A stretch of 64,000 nucleotides of DNA, taken from positions 90,085 to 154,084 of the forward strand of contig CALESJ010000053.1 of NCBI GenBank assembly GCA_937907025.1. The letters are read 5' to 3'. Position 1 is the first letter of the stretch. Every line of letters starts with the position of its first letter. The translations under genes were made by a program, and so were the position numbers. Shown piece by piece: positions 17,235 to 25,745 of the stretch. The notes beneath the pieces were generated by a model that saw nothing but the letters and a program-made list of their open reading frames with translations, made no database searches and had not been told where the DNA came from. The DNA is from an uncultured Faecalibacterium sp. GTDB lineage: Bacteria > Bacillota > Clostridia > Oscillospirales > Ruminococcaceae.

Positions 17235-17266
17235 CTGAAATTTCAGTTTTTGAAATTAGTATTTCA
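17235..17266. promoter_or_regulatory. Two adjacent TGAAAT-type palindromes upstream of garR
   Basis: A perfect 12-bp palindrome CTGAAATTTCAG (17235-17246) and, four bases on, TGAAAT-N4-ATTTCA (17251-17266). They share the TGAAAT half-site and lie 44-75 bp upstream of the garR -35 hexamer. A dimeric Fis-type HTH protein such as the neighbouring PrpR-type regulator is the natural candidate binder (inference). Confidence 0.5.
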
Positions 17267-17330
17267 TTTTATGGAACATTCTGTCCGGTTTTCCTGCCGC
17301 AGAATCGGCAGCGGATACATGGATGCACAA

Positions 17331-17570
17331 AATAGCCCCCGGCAAAGCCGGGGGGTTGAGTAAGCTCTATAAGGGCATTGTACCGGCAAGCCTCTCAAGA
17401 GGCACTGAAAAATCCGCCACTTGCATCACTTGCCCCACAGCCCGTAAACGGGCGCTATTTATCCAAGATCAGCTTTCTTGACAATAGTAAAGTTGCTGAC
17501 CTCTTCTCTCTTCGCTCGATGCTTGAAGCTAAAGCTTTTTTACTCTCCCCAGCAAAGCTGGGGGTTCTCA
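17331..17570. mobile_element. Palindrome-bounded 240-bp element, possible IS200/IS605-derived remnant
   Basis: The segment is flanked by two related hairpins with the same GCAAAGC core in the same orientation: CCCCCGGC-AAA-GCCGGGGG (17336-17354) and CCCCAGC-AAA-GCTGGGG (17547-17563). The interior has further small stems (GCCTCTCAAGAGGC at about 17389-17402; GCCCGTAAACGGGC at about 17440-17453) and is AT-richer than the surroundings. A 72-codon open frame crosses it but has no ribosome site. Such end hairpins are typical of IS200/IS605 elements and their non-autonomous derivatives, but no transposase is present. Confidence 0.4.
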
Positions 17571-17592
17571 TTTTGCTAAGGCATGCAAAAGA

Positions 17593-17625
17593 ATAAGGGC
17601 AAGGACGATTCTGTCCTTGCCCTTA
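17593..17625 (-). terminator. Intrinsic terminator of tRNA-Ser
   Basis: Perfect stem GGGCAAGGAC ... GTCCTTGCCC immediately after the CCA end of the tRNA. On the minus strand it is followed by TTATTCTTTT. Confidence 0.85.
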
Positions 17626-17627
17626 TC

Positions 17628-17719
17628 TGGCGGAGCATCAGAGATTTGAACTCTGGCGGCGCTGTTAACGCCCTATCGCATTTCGAGTGCGACCTCTTCG
17701 ACCTCTTGAGTAATGCTCC
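17628..17719 (-). tRNA. tRNA-Ser(CGA)
   Basis: 92 nt with encoded CCA (17628-17630). The acceptor stem GGAGCAT/ATGCTCC, anticodon stem-loop TCGCA-CTCGAAA-TGCGA with anticodon CGA, the long variable arm typical of tRNA-Ser (GGGCGTTAACAGCGCC) and T arm CAGAG-TTCAAAT-CTCTG are all seen. It reads UCG codons. It has its own promoter and terminator. Confidence 0.95.
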
Positions 17720-17753
17720 TTCTTGGCTGTGCATCCGGCACAGCGTACAAATT

Positions 17754-17782
17754 ATTATACCAAACGCGTTTCCCTGCGTCAA
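17754..17782 (-). promoter_or_regulatory. Promoter of tRNA-Ser
   Basis: On the minus strand TTGACG (17777-17782), a 17-bp spacer and TATAAT (17754-17759), 35 bp before the tRNA 5' end. It starts inside the short gap behind the hypothetical gene at 17826-18344. Confidence 0.85.
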
Positions 17783-17825
17783 GGGTCAGGGAGGCGCTGT
17801 GGCGCTCTTTTTCGGGCCCGGCAGT

Positions 17826-18344
17826 TTAAAACAGGTGCTGTTTCTGCATGGGGCCGGGGGCGAAGGGTGTTTCCTCATAGTGGCGGCGGATGAACACCTG
17901 CCGGGTCTTTTTGCCCACGCCCCGGCCATGGGGTTTGGGTGCCGAGGCATAGGTGCAGCTGATGTTGTAATACCCCCGCATATGGGCCACCAGATACTGG
18001 GCCACGGCGGGCAGGCAGTCGGTGTCGTCGATGTTCTCGTAGTTGTAATCGCTGTACAGGAAGGCGGTTTCTTCCCCATCGCAGACCAGGGTAATGCCCT
18101 CGGCATCCAGGCGCACCTCATCCACCACGCTCTGGCGCATGCCGGCCAGGCCGCATTCGCTGGCCAGGCGGGCCGCCCGGGCGCGCTGGTCCATGGGCAC
18201 CGACTGGGGGTCCAGTTCCTCACTGCCCCGCTGCCCGATCTCCAGCAGAATATCCCGCATCATGCGGCTTTCCAGCAGCGGCCGGATCTTTTCCTTGGCC
18301 CGTGCTTCGCCTGTTTTTGCCTGGATCTTGTGGATGATCCCCAT
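17826..18344 (-). CDS. Hypothetical protein, 172 residues
   Basis: I do not recognise this protein. The ATG at 18344 has AGGAGGG upstream, and the coding-like composition supports a real gene. It begins MGIIHKIQAKTGEARAKEK with an amphipathic helix, has an acidic central part (DDTDCLPAVAQYLVAHM) and ends in a basic, Gly/Lys-rich tail (KPHGRGVGKKTRQVFIRRHY). There is no signal peptide, membrane helix or known metal motif. It stands alone between the tRNA-Ser promoter and the arginine operon terminator, so context gives no function. The basic tail would suit nucleic acid or ribosome binding, but that is speculation. Confidence 0.7.
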   Translation of the reverse strand: MGIIHKIQAKTGEARAKEKIRPLLESRMMRDILLEIGQRGSEELDPQSVPMDQRARAARLASECGLAGMRQSVVDEVRLDAEGITLVCDGEETAFLYSDYNYENIDDTDCLPAVAQYLVAHMRGYYNISCTYASAPKPHGRGVGKKTRQVFIRRHYEETPFAPGPMQKQHLF

Positions 18345-18428
18345 TGCGAACGTCCCTCCTGTTTGTATTTCCGCAAAACGGGCTGCCATTCGGCTACTGC
18401 CCCAATGATAAGTATACCACAACAAAAC

Positions 18429-18461
18429 GGGGCATGCCAGAAGAAAATTGCGGCATGCCCC
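18429..18461 (-). terminator. Intrinsic terminator of the arginine operon
   Basis: Perfect 10-bp stem GGGGCATGCC ... GGCATGCCCC, followed on the minus strand by GTTTTGTTGTGG, 30 bp beyond the argD stop codon. Confidence 0.75.
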
Positions 18462-18490
18462 ATGGAAAACTATTCGTTTTTTGCCCAATC

Positions 18491-19669
18491 TCAGGCGGCT
18501 TCCAGCACCTTGCGCAGGATGGCCAGAGCGTTCTGCACGTCCTGTTCGGTAAGAATCAGCGGCGGCAGCAGGCGGATGCGGTCCTTGGCCGTGAGCACCA
18601 GCAGGCCCTGCTTCTCGCAGGCGGCGCGGATGTCGGCGGCTTTCAGCCCGTCGGCCAGCTGGATGCCGATCATCAGGCCCAGGCCGCTGACGCCCTGCAC
18701 ATGGGGCAGGGTGCGCAGGCCGGTCCACAGGGCGGCGGCGCAGTCGTTGACGTTCTGCATGAACTCCTCGTCCATGGTGTCCAGCACGGCGCAGGCACCG
18801 GCACACACCACCGGGTTGCCGCCGAAGGTGGACCCGTGGCTGCCGGGTCCCATGTGGGAGGCCACCTTCTCGGTGGTGACCACGGCGCCGATGGGCAGCC
18901 CGCCGCCCAGGCCCTTGGCCAGGGTGACGATGTCCGGGCGCAGATGGTAGTTCTCGCAGGCCAGGAACTTGCCGGTGCGGCCCACGCCAGTCTGCACCTC
19001 ATCCACAATGAGCAGAATGTCCTTGGCGGCGCACAGGTCGGCCACGGCGTGGACGTACTCCGGGTCCAGGGCCACCACGCCGCCCTCGCCCTGCACCAGC
19101 TCCATCATGACGGCGCAGGTGTGCTCATCGGCAGCGGCTTCCAGGGCGGCAAAGTCCCCGGCGGGGACGTAGGCGAACTCCCCAGGGAAGGGCCCGAAAT
19201 CATGGTGGAAGACATCCTGGCCGGTGGCGGTCAGGGTGGCCAGGGTGCGGCCGTGGAAGGAGTTCACCAGGGTGATGACCTTGCTGCGGCCCTCGCCGTA
19301 GGTATCCACGCTGTACTTGCGGGCGCACTTGATAGCGCCCTCGTTGGCCTCGGCGCCGGAGTTGCCGAAGAACACCCGGTCCAGGCCGGTGCGGTGGCAG
19401 ATGCGCCGGGCCAGGCGGCCGCAGGGGGCGGTATAATACAGGTTGGAGGTGTGCTGCACCTTGGCGGCCTGTTCGGTGACGGCCTGGAGCCAGGCGGGGT
19501 GGGCGTAGCCCAGGGCGTTGACCCCGATGCCGGAGGTGAAATCCAGGTAGCGTTTGCCGTCGGCGTCGATGGCGGTCATGCCCTCGCCCCGCTCAATGAC
19601 GATGGGGCTGCGGCCGTAGGTGTGCATGATGTATTTATTGTCCCGGTCGATGACCTTCTGGGTATTCAT
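18491..19669 (-). CDS. argD: Acetylornithine aminotransferase
   Basis: 392-residue PLP enzyme of class III transferring an amino group from glutamate to N-acetylglutamate semialdehyde. The PLP lysine is K252 in TLAKGLGGGLPIGA; VDEVQTGVGRTG (222-233) and GNSGAEANEGAIK (102-114) are the family's cofactor and substrate motifs. Length is normal. It is the last gene of the argG-argH-argC-argJ-argB-argD operon, 21 bp after argB, and a terminator follows. N-succinyldiaminopimelate aminotransferase is a common side activity of ArgD. Confidence 0.95.
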   Translation of the reverse strand: MNTQKVIDRDNKYIMHTYGRSPIVIERGEGMTAIDADGKRYLDFTSGIGVNALGYAHPAWLQAVTEQAAKVQHTSNLYYTAPCGRLARRICHRTGLDRVFFGNSGAEANEGAIKCARKYSVDTYGEGRSKVITLVNSFHGRTLATLTATGQDVFHHDFGPFPGEFAYVPAGDFAALEAAADEHTCAVMMELVQGEGGVVALDPEYVHAVADLCAAKDILLIVDEVQTGVGRTGKFLACENYHLRPDIVTLAKGLGGGLPIGAVVTTEKVASHMGPGSHGSTFGGNPVVCAGACAVLDTMDEEFMQNVNDCAAALWTGLRTLPHVQGVSGLGLMIGIQLADGLKAADIRAACEKQGLLVLTAKDRIRLLPPLILTEQDVQNALAILRKVLEAA

Positions 19670-19690
19670 GAACGAAACCTCCTTGGGGGA

Positions 19691-20548
19691 TCAGCGGTTG
19701 TGGCCGCGATAGAACAGGGTGCCGGACCCGCGGTCGGAGAACATTTCCAGCAGGATGGAATGGGGTACCCGGCCGTCGATGATGACCGCCTCGTTCACGC
19801 CGCGGCGGATGGCGTCGGCCATGCCGTCGATCTTGGGCAGCATGCCCCCGGCGATGACGCCCTCGGCCTTGTAGCCTTCGATCTCGGAGAGTTCCACCTC
19901 CGGGATGAGGGTGGAATCATCGTTTTTATCCCGCAGCAGGCCGGTGATGTCGGTCATGGAAACCAGCTTTTCGGCGCCCAGGGCCACGGCGATGGCTGCG
20001 GCGGCGGTGTCGGCGTTGACGTTGTACAGCACACCGTTCTCCGGATCCATGCCCACGGTGGCCACCACCGGGATGAACTGGTCATCCAGCAGGTGGTTGA
20101 TCAGGGTGGTGCTGATGCCGGTGATCTCGCCCACAAAGCCCAGGTCGGCCTTTGTGTAGCGGCGGCAGCTGATGGTGTTGCCGTCCATGCCGCACAGGCC
20201 TACGCCCCGTCCCTTGAGCAGGGCCACCAGGTCCTTGTTCACCTGCCCGGCCAGCACCTGCTGGACCACGGTCATGGTTTCGGCGTCGGTGTAGCGCAGG
20301 CCGTTGACGAATTTGGATTCAATGCCCAGCTTTTTGAGCATGGCGTTGATGGCGGGGCCGCCCCCGTGGACCAGCACCACCCGGACCCCCAGCAGGGTCA
20401 GGGTGACCAGGTCGTTCATCACGGCCAGTTTCAGCTGGCCGTTGACCATGGCGTTGCCGCCGTATTTGATGACCAGGGTCTTGCCGTGGTACTTCTGGAT
20501 ATAGGGCGTGGCTTCGGAAAAGAGCCGCGCCATCTCTTCATTTTTCAT
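19691..20548 (-). CDS. argB: Acetylglutamate kinase
   Basis: 285-residue amino acid kinase that phosphorylates N-acetylglutamate. The N-terminal KYGGNAMVN (28-36), the VLVHGGGPAIN loop (58-68) and GMLPKIDGM (about 230-240) identify ArgB. It has the N-terminal helix (MARLFSEATPYIQKY) found in arginine-inhibited hexameric forms, suggesting feedback control. It is 25 bp downstream of argJ and 21 bp upstream of argD. Confidence 0.95.
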   Translation of the reverse strand: MKNEEMARLFSEATPYIQKYHGKTLVIKYGGNAMVNGQLKLAVMNDLVTLTLLGVRVVLVHGGGPAINAMLKKLGIESKFVNGLRYTDAETMTVVQQVLAGQVNKDLVALLKGRGVGLCGMDGNTISCRRYTKADLGFVGEITGISTTLINHLLDDQFIPVVATVGMDPENGVLYNVNADTAAAAIAVALGAEKLVSMTDITGLLRDKNDDSTLIPEVELSEIEGYKAEGVIAGGMLPKIDGMADAIRRGVNEAVIIDGRVPHSILLEMFSDRGSGTLFYRGHNR

Positions 20549-20573
20549 GGTTGTTCTCCCCCGTCCGGCACGC

Positions 20574-21800
20574 TCAGGTGCGGTAATCCCCGTTGATCTT
20601 GACGTAATCGTAGGTCAGGTCGCAGCCCCAGGCCTTGGCCGTGGCGTCGCCGCAGCCCAGGTCCACCAGGATCTGGATCTCGCTCTCTTTCAAAATCTTG
20701 GCGGCTTCCTCCTCGCTGAAGATGTGGTGGGCGGCGTTCTCGCACACCAGCACCTCACCGGCGGCGCTCTTCAGGCGGACGCTGGTCTTGTCGATGGAGA
20801 AATCTCCCGGCGTGTAACCGATGGCGCACAGCACCCGCCCCCAGTTGGCGTCGGCGCCGAACATGGCGGCCTTGAACAGGGTGGAGTGGATGACGCTGCG
20901 GGACACATCCCGGGCGATCTGCAAAGTGGGGGCACCGGTGACGATGCACTCCAGCAGCTTGGTGGCGCCTTCGCCGTCCCCGGCCAGCTCCCGGCAGAGG
21001 GTTTCGGCCACCTGGGTCAGGGCCGCCACAAAGGTGTGGTAATCCTCGCTGTCGGCGGCCACGGGGGCATTGCCCGCCAGGCCGGAGGCCAGCAGCATGA
21101 CCGTATCGTTGGTGGAGGTATCGCCATCCACCGAGATCTGGTTGAAGGTGGCGGGCACCACGGTGGACAGGGCCTTCTGGAGCACGGCGGGTTCCACGGC
21201 GGCGTCGGTGGTGATGAACAGCAGCATGGTGGCCATGTTGGGGTGGATCATGCCGGAGCCCTTGGCGATGGCGCCCATACGGCAGGTCTTGCCCCCCAGG
21301 GTGAATTCTACGGCCACCTGTTTGGGGTGGGTATCGGTGGTCATGATGGCAAAGGCGGCGTTCAGGCTGCCCTGGGCGCTGTGGGCCAGCTGGGCCGCGC
21401 AGGCCGGGATGCCGGAGGCAAAGGGCGCGATGCTCATGGCCTGGCCGATGACGCCGGTGGATGCGGGCAATACATCGTTTTCGTCCACACCCAGGGCCTG
21501 GGCTGCCAGGCGGCAGGTTTCCCGGGCCAGTTCCACGCCGCCGGGGGCGCAGGTGTTGGCATTGCCGGAGTTGACCAGGATGGCCTGGGCATAACCGTCG
21601 GCCAGGTGTTCCCGGTCCACCGTGATGGGGGCGCCGTAGACCTTGTTGGTGGTATAGCAGGCGGCGCCCGCACAGCGCACGTCGGCTTTGATCAAGGCCA
21701 GGTCCGGCTTGGCATGGTTATGCCGGATGCCGCAGTGGATGCCTGCGGCGGAAAATCCCTGCGGCGCGCACACGCCGCCTTCAATGGTGGTAAAGTTCAT
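20574..21800 (-). CDS. argJ: Bifunctional glutamate N-acetyltransferase / N-acetylglutamate synthase
   Basis: 408-residue ornithine acetyltransferase that recycles the acetyl group from acetylornithine to glutamate. The self-cleavage site is at T191 (HPNMATMLLF), which becomes the catalytic N-terminal Thr of the beta chain; KGSGMIHPNM just before it is conserved. Its presence and the absence of argA/argE fit the cyclic pathway. It is 39 bp behind argC. Whether it is bi- or monofunctional cannot be told from sequence. Confidence 0.95.
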   Translation of the reverse strand: MNFTTIEGGVCAPQGFSAAGIHCGIRHNHAKPDLALIKADVRCAGAACYTTNKVYGAPITVDREHLADGYAQAILVNSGNANTCAPGGVELARETCRLAAQALGVDENDVLPASTGVIGQAMSIAPFASGIPACAAQLAHSAQGSLNAAFAIMTTDTHPKQVAVEFTLGGKTCRMGAIAKGSGMIHPNMATMLLFITTDAAVEPAVLQKALSTVVPATFNQISVDGDTSTNDTVMLLASGLAGNAPVAADSEDYHTFVAALTQVAETLCRELAGDGEGATKLLECIVTGAPTLQIARDVSRSVIHSTLFKAAMFGADANWGRVLCAIGYTPGDFSIDKTSVRLKSAAGEVLVCENAAHHIFSEEEAAKILKESEIQILVDLGCGDATAKAWGCDLTYDYVKINGDYRT

Positions 21801-21839
21801 GGTTTCTCCCCCTCTTCAAGGATGCGGCCGCTGCCGCGT

Positions 21840-22781
21840 TTACAGGGCCAGGCCGGTGGTTTCGTCCAGGCCCAGCATCAGGTTCATGCACTGCACCGCC
21901 GCACCGGAAGACCCCTTGCCCAGGTTGTCGAAGCGGCTGATCAGCTGGATCTGGCCGCCGTCCGGGGAGGCAGTGACGAAAATTTCCATGCTGTCCTTCC
22001 CCGCCAGGGCGTTGGAGGGCAGGAATCCCGGCATCTTGTCGGGGTCAAACGGGTGTACGGTGATGACCGGGCTGCCCGCGTAATAGTCGGCCAGCACATC
22101 GGCCAGGTCCTTGGCGTCGCCGTTCAGCTGGCTGCGCTGGAGCTGCACCACCGTTTCCATGCCGGCGTAGTAATCGGCCACCACCGGGCAGAAGACCGGG
22201 GCGGTGTGCAGGCCGCAGACGGCCATCATCTCGGGCAGGTGCTTGTGGTGCAGGGTCAGGCCGTAGGGGCGGGGGGCGTACAGCCCTTCGTCGGTGCGGT
22301 CGGCCTCATACTGGGCGATCATGGACTTGCCGCCGCCGGAGTACCCGGTGAGGCTGAAGCAGCACAGGGCGGCATCCGGTGCTAGCAGGCCCCGGCGCAC
22401 CAGGGGCGCCACCGGCGCGATGAAGCCGGAGGCATGGCACCCGGGCACCGCCACCCGGGTGGCGGTTTTCAGCGCCTTGCGGGTGTTGTCCAGTTCGGGC
22501 ATGCCGTACAGCCAGCCCGGCGCGGTGCGGTGGGCGGTGGAGGTGTCCAGAATGCGGACCTCCTCTTTCACCAGCGGGATAATCTCCTTGGCCGCCGCAT
22601 CGGGCAGGCAGAGGAAGGTCAGGTCGCTCTGGTTGATGACCGCGGCCCGGGCATTGGGGTCCTTGCGGTCGGCCTCGGCGATGGTCAGCAGTTCAAATTC
22701 CGGGCGGGCGGCCAGGCGGTCCGCAATGCGCAGGCCGGTGGTGCCGGAGGACCCGTCCACAAAAATACGATACTTTTTCAC
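21840..22781 (-). CDS. argC: N-acetyl-gamma-glutamyl-phosphate reductase, type 2
   Basis: 313 residues from a GTG at 22781 (GGGTG seven bases upstream); a GTG nine bases earlier would add three residues. It reduces N-acetylglutamyl phosphate to the semialdehyde. The nucleotide site FVDGSSGTTGLRI near the N-terminus and short length mark the ArgC type 2 family, unlike the approximately 345-residue type 1 common in Firmicutes. The catalytic cysteine is C115 in VPGCHASGF. It lies between argH and argJ with short gaps. Confidence 0.92.
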   Translation of the reverse strand: MKKYRIFVDGSSGTTGLRIADRLAARPEFELLTIAEADRKDPNARAAVINQSDLTFLCLPDAAAKEIIPLVKEEVRILDTSTAHRTAPGWLYGMPELDNTRKALKTATRVAVPGCHASGFIAPVAPLVRRGLLAPDAALCCFSLTGYSGGGKSMIAQYEADRTDEGLYAPRPYGLTLHHKHLPEMMAVCGLHTAPVFCPVVADYYAGMETVVQLQRSQLNGDAKDLADVLADYYAGSPVITVHPFDPDKMPGFLPSNALAGKDSMEIFVTASPDGGQIQLISRFDNLGKGSSGAAVQCMNLMLGLDETTGLAL

Positions 22782-22802
22782 AGCAAACACCCGGTTTCGG
22801 TT

Positions 22803-24182
<1,380 letters not shown>

Positions 24183-24225
24183 GGGGATGACCTCTCTTTC
24201 CGTAAAATCAGGGTTTTTAAGGAAC

Positions 24226-24271
24226 GCCAAAGCCGCCAAGGAGGGAAAATCCTCCCCGGCGGCGGGTTGGC
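24226..24271 (-). other. Strong nested stem-loop between argG and argH
   Basis: Nested inverted repeats GCCAA/TTGGC, GCCGCC/GGCGGC and GGAGG/CCTCC form one long hairpin in the argG-argH gap. On the minus strand it is followed only by GTTCCTTAAAAACCC, so it is a weak terminator at best and more likely an mRNA stabilising or processing element that changes the argG to argHCJBD ratio. Confidence 0.55.
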
Positions 24272-24293
24272 ATTACGGGTTTTGATTCAAAAA

Positions 24294-25532
24294 TCAGTCG
24301 ATGGGCGGCCACTTTTTGGCCAGCTTGGCGCGCTCGGCGATGGGCAGGCCAAACAGGTTGATGAAGCCGGTGGCGTCGGCCTGGTTGTAGTCGTCATCCT
24401 CGCCGAAGGACGCGGTCTGCTCATCGTACAGGGTGTAGGGGCTGGTGACGCCGGCGTTGATCATGTTGCCCTTGTAGAGCTTGAGGGTCACATCGCCGGT
24501 GACGGTCTTTTCCAGCTGGTCCACAAAGGCGCTGATGGCTTCCCGCAGGGGGGTGAACCACTGGCCGTTGTAGACGAGGTCGGCCATCTTCTGGGCCACG
24601 ATCTCCTTGAAGTGGGCGCTTTCCTTGTCCAGGGTGATGGTTTCCAGCACGTTGTGGGCCTTGTACAGGATGGCGCCGCCGGGGGTTTCGTACACGCCGC
24701 GGCTCTTCATGCCCACCAGCCGGTTTTCCACGATGTCCAGCAGGCCGATGCCGTTTTCGCCGCCCAGCTTGTTCAGGGTTTCCACGATTTCCACGGCGCC
24801 CATTTCCTTGCCGTCGACGGCGGTGGGCACGCCCTTTTCAAAGTGGATGGTCACATAGGTGGGCTTGTCGGGGGCCTGTTCGGGGCTGACGCCCAGTTCC
24901 AGGAAGCCGGGCTTGTTGTACTGGGGCTCGTTCTTGGGATCTTCCAGGTCCAGGCCCTCATGGCTCAGGTGCCACAGGTTCTTGTCCTTGGAGTAGTTGG
25001 TTTCCCGGCTGATCTTCAGGGGGATGTTGTGGGCTTCGGCGTAGTCGATCTCCTCGTCACGGCTCTTGATGTTCCATTCCCGCCAGGGGGCGATGATGGT
25101 CATATCCGGGGCGAAGGCCTTGAGGGTCAGCTCAAACCGGACCTGGTCGTTGCCCTTGCCGGTGCAGCCGTGGCAGATGGCGTCGGCGCCTTCCTTGATG
25201 GCGATGTCGGCCAGGGCCTTGGCGATGCAGGGACGGGCGTGGGAGGTGCCCAGCAGGTAATCCTCATACTTGGCGCCGGCCTTCAGGCAGGGCCAGATGT
25301 AGTTTTCCACGTAGTCCTTCTTCAGGTCCAGCACATACAGCTTGGAAGCGCCGGTCTTCTTGGCCTTTTCTTCCAGGCCGTCCAGCTCGGTGCCCTGGCC
25401 CACGTCGCCGGAAACGGCGATGACTTCACAGTTGTTGTAGTTCTCCTTCAGCCAGGGGATGATGATGGAAGTATCCAGACCGCCGGAGTAAGCAAGAACG
25501 ACCTTCTTGATGTCCTGTTTGTTCTTTTTCAT
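24294..25532 (-). CDS. argG: Argininosuccinate synthase
   Basis: 412-residue ATP-dependent ligase of citrulline and aspartate. The N-type ATP pyrophosphatase P-loop AYSGGLDTSI is at residues 14-23, and HGCTGKGNDQVRFE (about 119-132) is the citrulline/aspartate site motif. It is the first gene of the arg operon, behind a strong promoter overlapped by an ARG box. Length is normal. Confidence 0.97.
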   Translation of the reverse strand: MKKNKQDIKKVVLAYSGGLDTSIIIPWLKENYNNCEVIAVSGDVGQGTELDGLEEKAKKTGASKLYVLDLKKDYVENYIWPCLKAGAKYEDYLLGTSHARPCIAKALADIAIKEGADAICHGCTGKGNDQVRFELTLKAFAPDMTIIAPWREWNIKSRDEEIDYAEAHNIPLKISRETNYSKDKNLWHLSHEGLDLEDPKNEPQYNKPGFLELGVSPEQAPDKPTYVTIHFEKGVPTAVDGKEMGAVEIVETLNKLGGENGIGLLDIVENRLVGMKSRGVYETPGGAILYKAHNVLETITLDKESAHFKEIVAQKMADLVYNGQWFTPLREAISAFVDQLEKTVTGDVTLKLYKGNMINAGVTSPYTLYDEQTASFGEDDDYNQADATGFINLFGLPIAERAKLAKKWPPID

Positions 25533-25570
25533 GGTGGAGCACCCTTTCTCTTGATTCGCATCGTGTGCGT

Positions 25571-25625
25571 TGAATATTTATTCATCTGATGGTTTCTATT
25601 ATACACGCCATTTTGCCAAAATCAA
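25571..25625 (-). promoter_or_regulatory. arg operon promoter with ARG box
   Basis: On the minus strand TTGATT (25620-25625), a 16-bp spacer and perfect TATAAT (25598-25603). An ARG-box-like palindrome TGAATATTTATTCA (plus strand 25571-25584) lies where transcription should start. It matches the ArgR half-site TGAAT/ATTCA, so ArgR plus arginine should block initiation. Confidence 0.8.
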
Positions 25626-25745
25626 GGTGGAAATTCCCACAAACAGACCCCACTTGCCATGATTTTTTTGTATAAAATTCCACATATTTGCGGTTTGTTT
25701 GCATTTATAGGGATATATTCTGTATTTTTATTCAGTCAATCCGGT

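Noticed and set aside
17163..17235. Sigma-54 promoter upstream of garR
   Set aside because: GG and GC doublets occur, but none with the -24/-12 spacing and flanks; a good sigma-A promoter is present and the regulator lacks GAFTGA.
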